5,225 nt of DNA from Actinomycetes bacterium (GTDB taxonomy: Bacteria > Actinomycetota > Acidimicrobiia > Acidimicrobiales > Microtrichaceae): contig JAFAFZ010000399.1 of the NCBI GenBank assembly GCA_023423215.1, positions 1 to 5,225 on the forward strand, written 5' to 3'. This document shows, piece after piece, positions 1 through 4,040 of the stretch; the first letter of the stretch is position 1; each line of letters starts with the position of its first letter. The notes under the pieces were generated by a model. That model was not told the DNA's origin and did no database searches. It saw only the letters and a program-made list of their open reading frames with translations. The translations under genes and the position numbers were made by a program.

Positions 1-233
1 CGGGCCAGGGCGACACCGAGCAGAGCGACACCGAGCGGGGTGACACCGACCGGGGCGCCGCCGCGACGTGGGACGACGCGATCGTGGGGTGGGACGAGGC
101 CGCCGGCATCGTGCAGGTCACGCCCGAGAACCTCCGCACCATGGTGGACGAGGGTCTGGTGGAGCTGGTCGAGGCGAACCCGCCCACGTTCCGACGGGCC
201 GATCTCGAGGCGGTGCGCCTGCTCGGCGGCTGA
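1..233 (+). CDS. C-terminal part of a helix-turn-helix (excisionase/MerR-like) DNA-binding protein, 5' truncated
   Basis: The reading frame is open from the left edge of the window to TGA 231-233, so only the last 76 residues are visible and the true start lies outside. The first third is an acidic, repetitive stretch of [GS]DT[ED][QR] units. It is followed by a compact domain of about 50 residues beginning near WDDAIVGWDEAAG. The order 'WDEAAGIVQVTPENLRTMVDEGLVE', then 'FRRADLEAVRLL', matches the MerR-like/excisionase helix-turn-helix pattern: an EAA..L.VS..TLR.lv.eG-type helix pair, a short wing, then RR.DLEAL. Known members bind DNA and act as small regulators or as targeting modules of larger proteins. 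The target here cannot be told. The repeat is probably a disordered linker between this domain and whatever lies upstream. The HTH call is from pattern recognition and is fairly secure; any wider function is unknown. Confidence 0.65.
   Translation, partial: GQGDTEQSDTERGDTDRGAAATWDDAIVGWDEAAGIVQVTPENLRTMVDEGLVELVEANPPTFRRADLEAVRLLGG
10..54 (+). repeat. Three tandem 15-nt repeats encoding a pentapeptide repeat
   Basis: Three consecutive 15-nt units start at 10, 25 and 40. Units 1 and 2 differ at two positions near the end, and unit 3 differs by a few more. Because 15 is a multiple of 3, each unit encodes five residues: GDTEQ, SDTER, GDTDR. The array lies inside the truncated helix-turn-helix gene and may continue upstream of the window. 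It probably encodes an acidic flexible linker whose length can vary by in-frame unit gain or loss. Confidence 0.75.
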
Positions 234-265
234 GCGGAACCCCGTCGAACGGTTCGCATCGAGGT

Positions 266-291
266 GTGTGGGCCGGGCCTCCCCCGGGTAG
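266..291 (+). promoter_or_regulatory. Candidate SigB/SigF-type promoter upstream of the RsbW-like gene
   Basis: GTGTGG (266-271), 14 nt, then GGGTAG (286-291). This fits the stress-sigma consensus GNNT-N14-16-GGGTA known from Streptomyces SigB, and resembles GTTT...GGGTAT of Bacillus SigB and mycobacterial SigF. The expected transcription start is near 297-299. That would place the ATG at 301 almost at the 5' end of the mRNA, or give a leader of about 115 nt for the ATG at 412. The same motif with near-identical spacing precedes three other genes in the window. The assignment rests on sequence alone. Confidence 0.5.
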
Positions 292-404
292 TGCTCCTGC
301 ATGACGACGTCGGGCGGGACTTCCGAGCCGCCCGCGCCCGGAGATCCCGAGGGTTCCCCCGACCCCGATCCCGAGCCGACGTCGCCTCCCGAGACACCGA
401 CCCG

Positions 405-410
405 AGGAGG
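405..410 (+). promoter_or_regulatory. Strong Shine-Dalgarno (AGGAGG) supporting the internal start of the RsbW-like gene
   Basis: A perfect AGGAGG lies 1 nt before ATG 412 and 4 nt before GTG 415, both in frame with the gene ending at 819. The ATG spacing is unusually tight and the GTG spacing is more usual. No comparable ribosome binding site precedes the in-frame ATG at 301, where the nearby sequence is CCTCC, the complement of one. This site decides the preferred start but does not exclude leaderless translation from 301. Confidence 0.55.
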
Positions 411-411
411 G

Positions 412-819
412 ATGGTGACCAACTCCACGACCTATCCGACCCGAACGGACCGCACCTACGGACCGTGCCGTCTGACCGCGGACCCCAGCGCCCCGGGCAA
501 GGCGCGCCACTGGGTCGCCCACCTCGACGACGCACGCACCCGGCACCAGCACCTCGGCCTGGTCGTGTCGGAGCTCGTCACCAACGTGGTGGTGCACACG
601 GCCTGCCCCGAGGTGACGGTCAGCGTGATCGTCGGCGACGGCCCCACCGTCCTCGAGGTCACCGACTGCGACCCCGCACCGCCGCGCCTGCTCGAAGGCG
701 TCGTCCAGGGCCGGCCCGCCGGCATGGGTCTGCGCGTGGTCGCCGCGGTGAGCGACGGCTGGGGCGTGGAGCAGCGCGACGCGGGCAAGACCGTGTGGGC
801 CCGCTTCGAGGTCGGCTGA
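412..819 (+). CDS. RsbW-like ATP-binding protein (HATPase_c_2, anti-sigma-factor/serine kinase family)
   Basis: This is a 135-residue single-domain protein with the GHKL (Bergerat) ATP-binding fold of the RsbW/SpoIIAB group. Known members bind a SigB/SigF-type sigma factor and phosphorylate an anti-anti-sigma partner. Numbered from ATG 412, a strand and helix containing 'DPSAPGKARHWV' start the domain. The N box is 'VVSELVTNVVVHT' with Glu54 and Asn58. The G1 region is 'VTDCDPAPP' with Asp85. The G2 box is 'GMGLRVVAAVSDGWG', followed by the typical 'GKTVWARF' end strand. The usual G1 glycine is replaced (D-C-D), so nucleotide affinity could differ. The start is ambiguous. An in-frame ATG at 301 would add 37 Pro/Glu/Asp/Gly-rich residues, but that stretch has less biased third positions and no ribosome binding site, so I prefer 412 (or GTG 415). 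The flavoprotein gene begins 43 nt downstream without its own visible promoter, suggesting co-transcription. The family is secure; a true anti-sigma role is an inference. Confidence 0.82.
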   Translation: MVTNSTTYPTRTDRTYGPCRLTADPSAPGKARHWVAHLDDARTRHQHLGLVVSELVTNVVVHTACPEVTVSVIVGDGPTVLEVTDCDPAPPRLLEGVVQGRPAGMGLRVVAAVSDGWGVEQRDAGKTVWARFEVG

Positions 820-862
820 CACCGTCCCACCACCATCGCCGCGCTCGACGACTGGAGGAACC

Positions 863-1486
863 ATGACCGAGCCGACGGCGCGCTACCTGGCGCTCAACTG
901 CACGCTCAAGCCGAGCCCTGCCGAGTCCAGCACCGATCGTCTGCTCGCCCATGCGACGGCCGGGCTGGAGCGGGGCGGGGCCGTCGGTGAGACGATCCGC
1001 ATCGTCGACCACGACGTCGCCTTCGGCGTGACCGACGACGAGGGCGGCGGTGACGGATGGCCGGCGATCCTGCAGAAGGTGCAGGACGCCGACATCCTCC
1101 TGCTGGGCACGCCGATCTGGTTGGGCCACCCGGCCAGCGTCGCCCAGGTCGTGATGGAGCGGCTCGACGCCAAGATCTCCGAGACCGACGATCGGGGCCA
1201 GCAGGTCTTCGTCGACAAGGTCGGCATCGTGGCCGTCGTCGGGAACGAGGACGGCGCCCACCACGTCGGGGCCGAAGCGTTCCAGGCCCTGAGCGACATC
1301 GGCTTCACCATCCCCGCCGGCGGCATGACCTACTGGGTCGGCGAGGCGATGGGATCGACCGACCTGAAGGACCTGGACGAGATCCCCGAGTCGACCGCCA
1401 CCAGCAGCTCGACGATGGTCACCAACGCGCTCCACCTGGTGCGTCGCCTGGCCGGCGAGGGCCGGTACCCGTCGCTCGAGGACTGA
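863..1486 (+). CDS. Flavodoxin-fold NAD(P)H-dependent FMN reductase-like oxidoreductase
   Basis: This is a 207-residue soluble protein of the NADPH-dependent FMN reductase/flavodoxin-like superfamily, whose members bind FMN and use NAD(P)H to reduce flavin, quinones or other acceptors. The first strand 'YLALNCTLKPSP' (residues 8-19) leads into the Ser/Thr-rich phosphate loop ending in ESST (21-24). 'ADILLLGTPIWLGHPAS' (76-92) is the second flavin-binding loop and also contacts the partner subunit in family members. 'VGIVAVVGNEDGAHH' (120-134) is the third, with the Gly-Asn-Glu-Asp-Gly turn near the isoalloxazine ring. The length is normal for the family. ATG 863 is preceded by GGAGG at 854-858 with 4 nt spacing, a clear start. 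No signal peptide or membrane segment is seen. The gene probably shares a transcript with the RsbW-like gene. The natural acceptor cannot be read from sequence; a quinone- or flavin-reducing role in redox stress is plausible. Confidence 0.85.
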   Translation: MTEPTARYLALNCTLKPSPAESSTDRLLAHATAGLERGGAVGETIRIVDHDVAFGVTDDEGGGDGWPAILQKVQDADILLLGTPIWLGHPASVAQVVMERLDAKISETDDRGQQVFVDKVGIVAVVGNEDGAHHVGAEAFQALSDIGFTIPAGGMTYWVGEAMGSTDLKDLDEIPESTATSSSTMVTNALHLVRRLAGEGRYPSLED

Positions 1487-1493
1487 GCCCGGA

Positions 1494-1506
1494 CGGCCCT
1501 GGGCCG
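1494..1506 (+). terminator. Short GC hairpin after the flavoprotein gene, possible terminator
   Basis: CGGCC / GGCCG arms with a three-base centre start 8 nt after the stop codon at 1486. The stem is short and no T-run follows, so it is at best a weak terminator of the L-shaped kind common in high-GC actinobacteria. It sits where a terminator would be expected, before the next gene's promoter. Confidence 0.25.
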
Positions 1507-1546
1507 ATCCCGTCGACCATCGCTCTCCGGATCCCCCGCATCTCTC

Positions 1547-1572
1547 GGTTGCCCTGTCCGTCGCACGGGTAC
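1547..1572 (+). promoter_or_regulatory. Candidate SigB/SigF-type promoter upstream of the zinc dehydrogenase
   Basis: GGTTGC (1547-1552), 14 nt, then GGGTAC (1567-1572). This is an exact fit to GNNT-N16-GGGTA(C/T). A transcription start near 1579 would give a leader of about 43 nt that contains the Shine-Dalgarno GGAGG at 1612-1616. It is the best candidate promoter in the 135-nt gap before the gene. Confidence 0.55.
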
Positions 1573-1589
1573 CGCGCTGGGACAGCGCG
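1573..1589 (+). repeat. Inverted repeat at the predicted transcription start of the dehydrogenase gene
   Basis: CGCGCT (1573-1578) and AGCGCG (1584-1589) form a perfect 6-bp stem with a 5-nt loop directly after the -10 element. A second pair, CTGTCC (1554-1559) and GGACAG (1580-1585), brackets the -10 and overlaps this stem, so the two pairings exclude each other as RNA. As DNA, either could be an operator. There is no T-run, so a terminator is unlikely. Confidence 0.3.
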
Positions 1590-1621
1590 ACGACGAGGTC
1601 GCCGAACGGACGGAGGCAGCG

Positions 1622-2809
1622 ATGCGAGCAGTGACGTGGCAGGGCAAGCGGGACGTGCGGGTCGAGGACGTGCCCGACCCGTCCATCAAGGAGCCGACCG
1701 ACGCCATCGTGCGCATCACGAGCAGCGGGCTGTGCGGTTCGGACCTGCACCTCTACGAGGTGATGACGCCGTACATGACCCCCGGCGACGTGCTCGGCCA
1801 CGAGCCCATGGGCTACGTCGAGGCGGTGGGCAGCGCGGTCACGAACCTGTCGCCGGGCGACCGGGTCGTCATCCCGTTCAACATCTCGTGCGGCCACTGC
1901 TTCATGTGCGACGACGGGCTGTTCTCGCAGTGCGAGACGACGCAGGTGCGTGAGTACGGCACCGGTGCGGCGCTGTTCGGCTACTCGAAGATGTACGGCC
2001 AGGTCGCCGGCGGGCAGGCCGAGTACCTCCGGGTGCCGCAGGCCCAGTTCGGTCCCATCGTGGTGCCCGACGGCCCGCCCGACGACCGCTTCGTCTACCT
2101 CTCGGACGTGCTGCCGACCGCGTGGCAGGCCGTCGAGTACGCAGCGGTGCCCCGGGGCGGCAGCGTCGCGGTGCTGGGTCTCGGACCGATCGGCGACATG
2201 TGCGCTCGCATCGCCCGCTTCCGCGGTGCCGAGCAGGTCATCGTCGTCGACCTGGTGCCCGACCGCCTGGCCCGTGCACGCAACAACGGGTTCACGACGG
2301 TCGACCTCTCCCAGCTGGAGGGCGACCTGGGCGACCACGTGCGCGAGCTCACCGGGGGTCGCGGCACCGACGCCGTGATCGATGCGGTCGGCATGGAGGC
2401 CCACGGCTCGCCGGTCGGCCGTGCGATCCAGCAGGTGGCCGGGCTGCTGCCGGACACGCTCCAGCAGAAGCTGATGGAGACTGCGGGCGTCGACCGCCTG
2501 GCGGCGTTGCACGCGGCGATCGACGTCGTGCGCCGCGGCGGGACCGTGTCGGTCGTCGGCGTGTACGGCGGCGTCGCGGACCCCATGCCGATGCTCACGA
2601 TGTTCGACAAGCAGATCCAGCTCCGCATGGGGCAGGCGAACGTGAAGCGGTGGATCGACGACCTGCTCCCGCTGGTCGCGGGCGACGACGATCCGCTGGG
2701 TACCGAGAGCTTCGCGACGCACCGCGTGCCCCTGGAGGACGCAGCGCATGCGTACGCGAACTTCCAGGACAAGACGGACGGCACCATCAAGGTGCTGTTC
2801 CAGCCCTGA
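1622..2809 (+). CDS. Zinc-dependent medium-chain alcohol dehydrogenase, formaldehyde-dehydrogenase-like
   Basis: This 395-residue cytoplasmic enzyme belongs to the medium-chain dehydrogenase/reductase superfamily and oxidises an alcohol or aldehyde-adduct with NAD(P)+. Expected catalytic zinc ligands are present: Cys38 in 'GLCGSDLH', His60-Glu61 in 'GHEPMG', and Asp163 in 'LSDVLPTAWQ'. The Asp ligand is typical of the glutathione-independent formaldehyde dehydrogenase-like branch. Structural zinc cysteines are Cys90, Cys93, Cys96 and Cys104. The Rossmann nucleotide motif is GLGPIG (186-191), and the acidic residue Asp210 at the end of the second strand points to NAD+ rather than NADP+. An insertion around residues 258-300 ('GMEAHGSP...AGLLPDTLQ') is also usual in this branch. 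Start ATG 1622 has GGAGG at 1612-1616, 5 nt upstream. It is complete, and the length fits the family. The exact substrate is unknown; formaldehyde or another small aldehyde or alcohol is possible. A SigB-like promoter upstream suggests stress induction. Confidence 0.9.
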   Translation: MRAVTWQGKRDVRVEDVPDPSIKEPTDAIVRITSSGLCGSDLHLYEVMTPYMTPGDVLGHEPMGYVEAVGSAVTNLSPGDRVVIPFNISCGHCFMCDDGLFSQCETTQVREYGTGAALFGYSKMYGQVAGGQAEYLRVPQAQFGPIVVPDGPPDDRFVYLSDVLPTAWQAVEYAAVPRGGSVAVLGLGPIGDMCARIARFRGAEQVIVVDLVPDRLARARNNGFTTVDLSQLEGDLGDHVRELTGGRGTDAVIDAVGMEAHGSPVGRAIQQVAGLLPDTLQQKLMETAGVDRLAALHAAIDVVRRGGTVSVVGVYGGVADPMPMLTMFDKQIQLRMGQANVKRWIDDLLPLVAGDDDPLGTESFATHRVPLEDAAHAYANFQDKTDGTIKVLFQP

Positions 2810-2834
2810 GGTGCAGCGTGCGCGGCCGTCGACC

Positions 2835-2860
2835 GTTTGTCCGGATGCCGCTCGGGGTAG
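2835..2860 (+). promoter_or_regulatory. Candidate SigB/SigF-type promoter upstream of the 77-residue protein
   Basis: GTTTGT (2835-2840), 14 nt, then GGGTAG (2855-2860). The -35 is the closest to the classical GTTT of all four sites in the window, and the spacing is ideal. A start near 2867 leaves a leader of about 24 nt with the ribosome binding site GGGAGG at 2880-2885. It implies that the small gene is transcribed separately from the dehydrogenase. Confidence 0.6.
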
Positions 2861-2890
2861 TTGGGGGCGACACCGAGCAGGGAGGCGGCA

Positions 2891-3124
2891 GTGCGCACGC
2901 GAACCATCATCGAGATCCACGTCCGACGGGTGGACCAGCTCGACTCCGAGCTGTGCCTGGTCACCGACGACGGATCGCGACGAACGGTCCGGCGACTGCG
3001 GAGTCGACACGAGACGATCGGCCATGCGGCGCGGTGCCTCGCCGACCACCACGGCCTCCGGGCGCTCGGTCCCGATCGCTGGGTGGCTGCACACGCAGAG
3101 GTGGCCCAGGCCGCCGTGGCGTGA
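2891..3124 (+). CDS. Small protein of unknown function (77 residues)
   Basis: I do not recognise a family. I chose GTG 2891 because GGGAGG (2880-2885) lies 5 nt upstream; a TTG at 2861 in the same frame has no good ribosome binding site and falls in the promoter region. The protein is highly charged, with many Arg and His, and has no signal peptide or membrane segment. The pattern suggests strand (RTIIEIHV), strand-turn-strand (ELCLVTDDGSRRTVRRL), a helix (ETIGHAARCLADHHG) and a last strand (DRWVAAHA), so a small alpha/beta fold. Two cysteines are far apart and form no metal motif. Third codon positions are mostly G/C like the neighbours, supporting real coding. It lies 81 nt after the dehydrogenase and has its own candidate stress promoter. 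The basic character would allow nucleic-acid or protein binding, but nothing shows this. Confidence 0.7.
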   Translation: MRTRTIIEIHVRRVDQLDSELCLVTDDGSRRTVRRLRSRHETIGHAARCLADHHGLRALGPDRWVAAHAEVAQAAVA

Positions 3125-3126
3125 CC

Positions 3127-3140
3127 GCGCGGCGTCGCGC
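3127..3140 (+). terminator. Short GC stem just after the small gene, possible weak terminator
   Basis: GCGCG (3127-3131) and CGCGC (3136-3140) can pair with a 4-nt loop, 2 nt after the stop codon. No T-run follows. Such GC stems are frequent by chance at this base composition, so this is only a position-based suggestion. Confidence 0.2.
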
Positions 3141-3155
3141 CCCGCTCGTTGCTCC

Positions 3156-3169
3156 CACCCCCAGGGGTG
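3156..3169 (+). repeat. Inverted repeat CACCCC-CA-GGGGTG
   Basis: The 6-nt arms are perfectly complementary with a two-base centre. It lies about 130 nt before the preferred start of the response regulator. It could be an operator half-pair or a hairpin; its symmetry and position are what support listing it. Confidence 0.35.
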
Positions 3170-3227
3170 ATTGGACGTGGACGACATGTCGCCAGACCCG
3201 CGAGATGACAGGGATCTCTGCGATCAA

Positions 3228-3243
3228 CCCCCCGAACGGGGGG
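3228..3243 (+). repeat. Near-palindrome CCCCCC-GAAC-GGGGGG upstream of the response regulator
   Basis: Perfect 6-nt arms (7 if the G-C pair flanking the AA centre is counted). The inner 14 bases recur, reverse-complemented, at 3990-4003 on the other side of the same gene. It may be a binding site for a regulator or an RNA hairpin in the leader. It lies 56 nt before GTG 3300. Confidence 0.45.
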
Positions 3244-3299
3244 CCGGATCGAGTGGTTCGCTGCGCCGAGCGTCGGACAATCTCTCGACCGTGGAGCCG

Positions 3300-3959
3300 G
3301 TGAGCGTCGCAGCCATCAACGACTACGACCTCGTCGTCGAGGGGCTCGCTGCGATGCTGGAGCGTGATGCCCGCCTGGTCGTGCGCGAGCGCATCGTCGT
3401 CGGGGAGCCGCTGCGGGAGTCCGTGGACGTCGCGCTCTACGACACCTTCGGCAGCGCCGGCGACGCCGCCGCCACCCTCGCCGCGCTCCGCGACGATCCG
3501 ATGGTGGGGCGTGTCGTGGTCTTCTCCCTCGAGCTCCAGCGCTCAGCGCTCGAACAGGCGGTGGCCGCAGGCGCCGCCGGCTACATCTCCAAGCGGTTGA
3601 GCGGCGCTGAGATCGCCGATGCCGTGGTGCGCATCGCCGCAGGCGAGTACGTCGAGGCGGTCGGGGCCACGGCGAGCGCGAACCCCGAGCTCGACTGGCC
3701 CGGTCGCGACCACGGACTGACCCAGCGTGAGAGCGAGGTGCTCATGCTGGCGTCGGACGGGCTCACGAACGCCGAGATCGGTGCAGTGCTCTACATCGGC
3801 TCCGAGACCGTGAAGTCCCACCTGCGCTCGGTGTTCTCGAAGCTGCGGGTCCGCAACCGCGTCGAGGCCACTGCGTTCGCGAGGGGGTCAGAGTCGTTCC
3901 GACGGCTGGACGTGAACGGCCGGTCGGGCCCCGTCGACGGGCGGCCGCGGGCGACCTGA
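3300..3959 (+). CDS. NarL/LuxR-type response regulator with an atypical receiver domain
   Basis: From GTG 3300 the protein has 219 residues: an N-terminal receiver (about 1-115) and a C-terminal LuxR (GerE) helix-turn-helix (about 140-195). The receiver starts 'VAAINDYDLVVEGLAAML'. The usual acidic pair is Asn7-Asp8, so one acid is lost. The phospho-acceptor is Asp48 in 'VALYDTF', the switch Ser/Thr is Ser76 in 'VVVFSLE', and the conserved Lys is Lys98 in 'GAAGYISK'. The segment between strands 2 and 3 is shortened, leaving little room for helix 2. The DNA-binding part reads 'LTQRESEVLMLASDGLTNAEI' with recognition helix 'GSETVKSHLRSVFSKL', a textbook LuxR domain. The start is uncertain: ATG 3186 or TTG 3171 would add about 40 residues with poor codon bias, whereas GTG 3300 puts the receiver's first strand right at the N terminus with GGAG at 3293-3296. 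No sensor kinase gene is adjacent, so it is an orphan regulator within this window. Confidence 0.85.
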   Translation: MSVAAINDYDLVVEGLAAMLERDARLVVRERIVVGEPLRESVDVALYDTFGSAGDAAATLAALRDDPMVGRVVVFSLELQRSALEQAVAAGAAGYISKRLSGAEIADAVVRIAAGEYVEAVGATASANPELDWPGRDHGLTQRESEVLMLASDGLTNAEIGAVLYIGSETVKSHLRSVFSKLRVRNRVEATAFARGSESFRRLDVNGRSGPVDGRPRAT

Positions 3960-3989
3960 CCCGTCGCAGCTGAGGTCCGCACAGGGTGA

Positions 3990-4003
3990 CCCCCGTTCGG
4001 GGG
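3990..4003 (+). repeat. Near-palindrome CCCCC-GTTC-GGGGG between the response regulator and topoisomerase genes
   Basis: This is the reverse complement of the core at 3228-3243, with perfect arms. It begins 31 nt after the response-regulator stop and ends one base before the candidate -35 of the topoisomerase promoter. It may be an operator for that promoter or the terminator hairpin of the upstream gene; no T-run follows. Confidence 0.45.
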
Positions 4004-4004
4004 A

Positions 4005-4031
4005 GGTTGGCTCGCGAGCATCGTGGGGTAC
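4005..4031 (+). promoter_or_regulatory. Candidate SigB/SigF-type promoter of the topoisomerase gene
   Basis: GGTTGG (4005-4010), 15 nt, then GGGTAC (4026-4031). The spacing is one base longer than in the other three sites but within the known range for SigF-type promoters. A transcription start near 4038 places ATG 4041 at the very 5' end of the mRNA, implying a leaderless transcript; this agrees with the lack of any Shine-Dalgarno before the gene. Confidence 0.5.
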
Positions 4032-4040
4032 CGCCGACCC

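Larger units (their letters stand above)
3125..3299 (+). other. Spacer before the response regulator, with G/C-run inverted repeats
   Basis: This 175-nt region is open in the response-regulator frame from TTG 3171, but its composition is not like coding sequence here. Between ATG 3186 and GTG 3300, about 70% of third positions are G/C, against more than 90% in the body of the gene. It contains the near-palindromes at 3156-3169 and 3228-3243. I see no GGGTA-type promoter in it. It probably holds the promoter and control region of the response regulator. Confidence 0.5.

Noticed and set aside
245..257. TCGAAC-G-GTTCGC, resembling an actinobacterial LexA (SOS) box
   Set aside because: The known box needs about four bases between the TCGAAC and GTTCGA halves; here there is one. 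It may simply be a small inverted repeat after the helix-turn-helix gene.
118..864. A 248-codon open frame on the minus strand opposite the RsbW-like gene
   Set aside because: It is antisense to a recognisable HATPase_c_2 protein and to the helix-turn-helix tail, with no start signal or domain of its own.
2698..2703. GGGTAC inside the dehydrogenase gene as a further stress promoter
   Set aside because: No GNNT lies 14-17 nt upstream, and it falls within coding sequence with no gene start nearby.
2865..2880. A 16-nt exact match between the leader of the small gene and the tandem repeat at 8-23
   Set aside because: With this base composition, one match of this length in 5 kb is not surprising. 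The two copies are in different contexts (leader versus coding repeat) and nothing else is shared around them.
3148..3170. GTT...GGGTGA as a fifth stress-type promoter, for the response regulator
   Set aside because: The -10 has GGGTGA instead of GGGTA, no proper GNNT lies at the right distance, and the GGGGTG belongs to the inverted repeat at 3156-3169.
659..3187. An 842-codon open frame on the minus strand
   Set aside because: It lies antisense to three well-identified genes (flavoprotein, dehydrogenase, small protein) and its translation is Arg/His/Asp-rich with no family features. Long antisense frames are a normal by-product of very high G/C at third codon positions.
3171..3299. An N-terminal extension of the response regulator from TTG 3171 or ATG 3186
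   Set aside because: Codon bias is poor in this stretch, there is no clear ribosome binding site, and the receiver's first strand begins right after GTG 3300. I keep it as an alternative start only.
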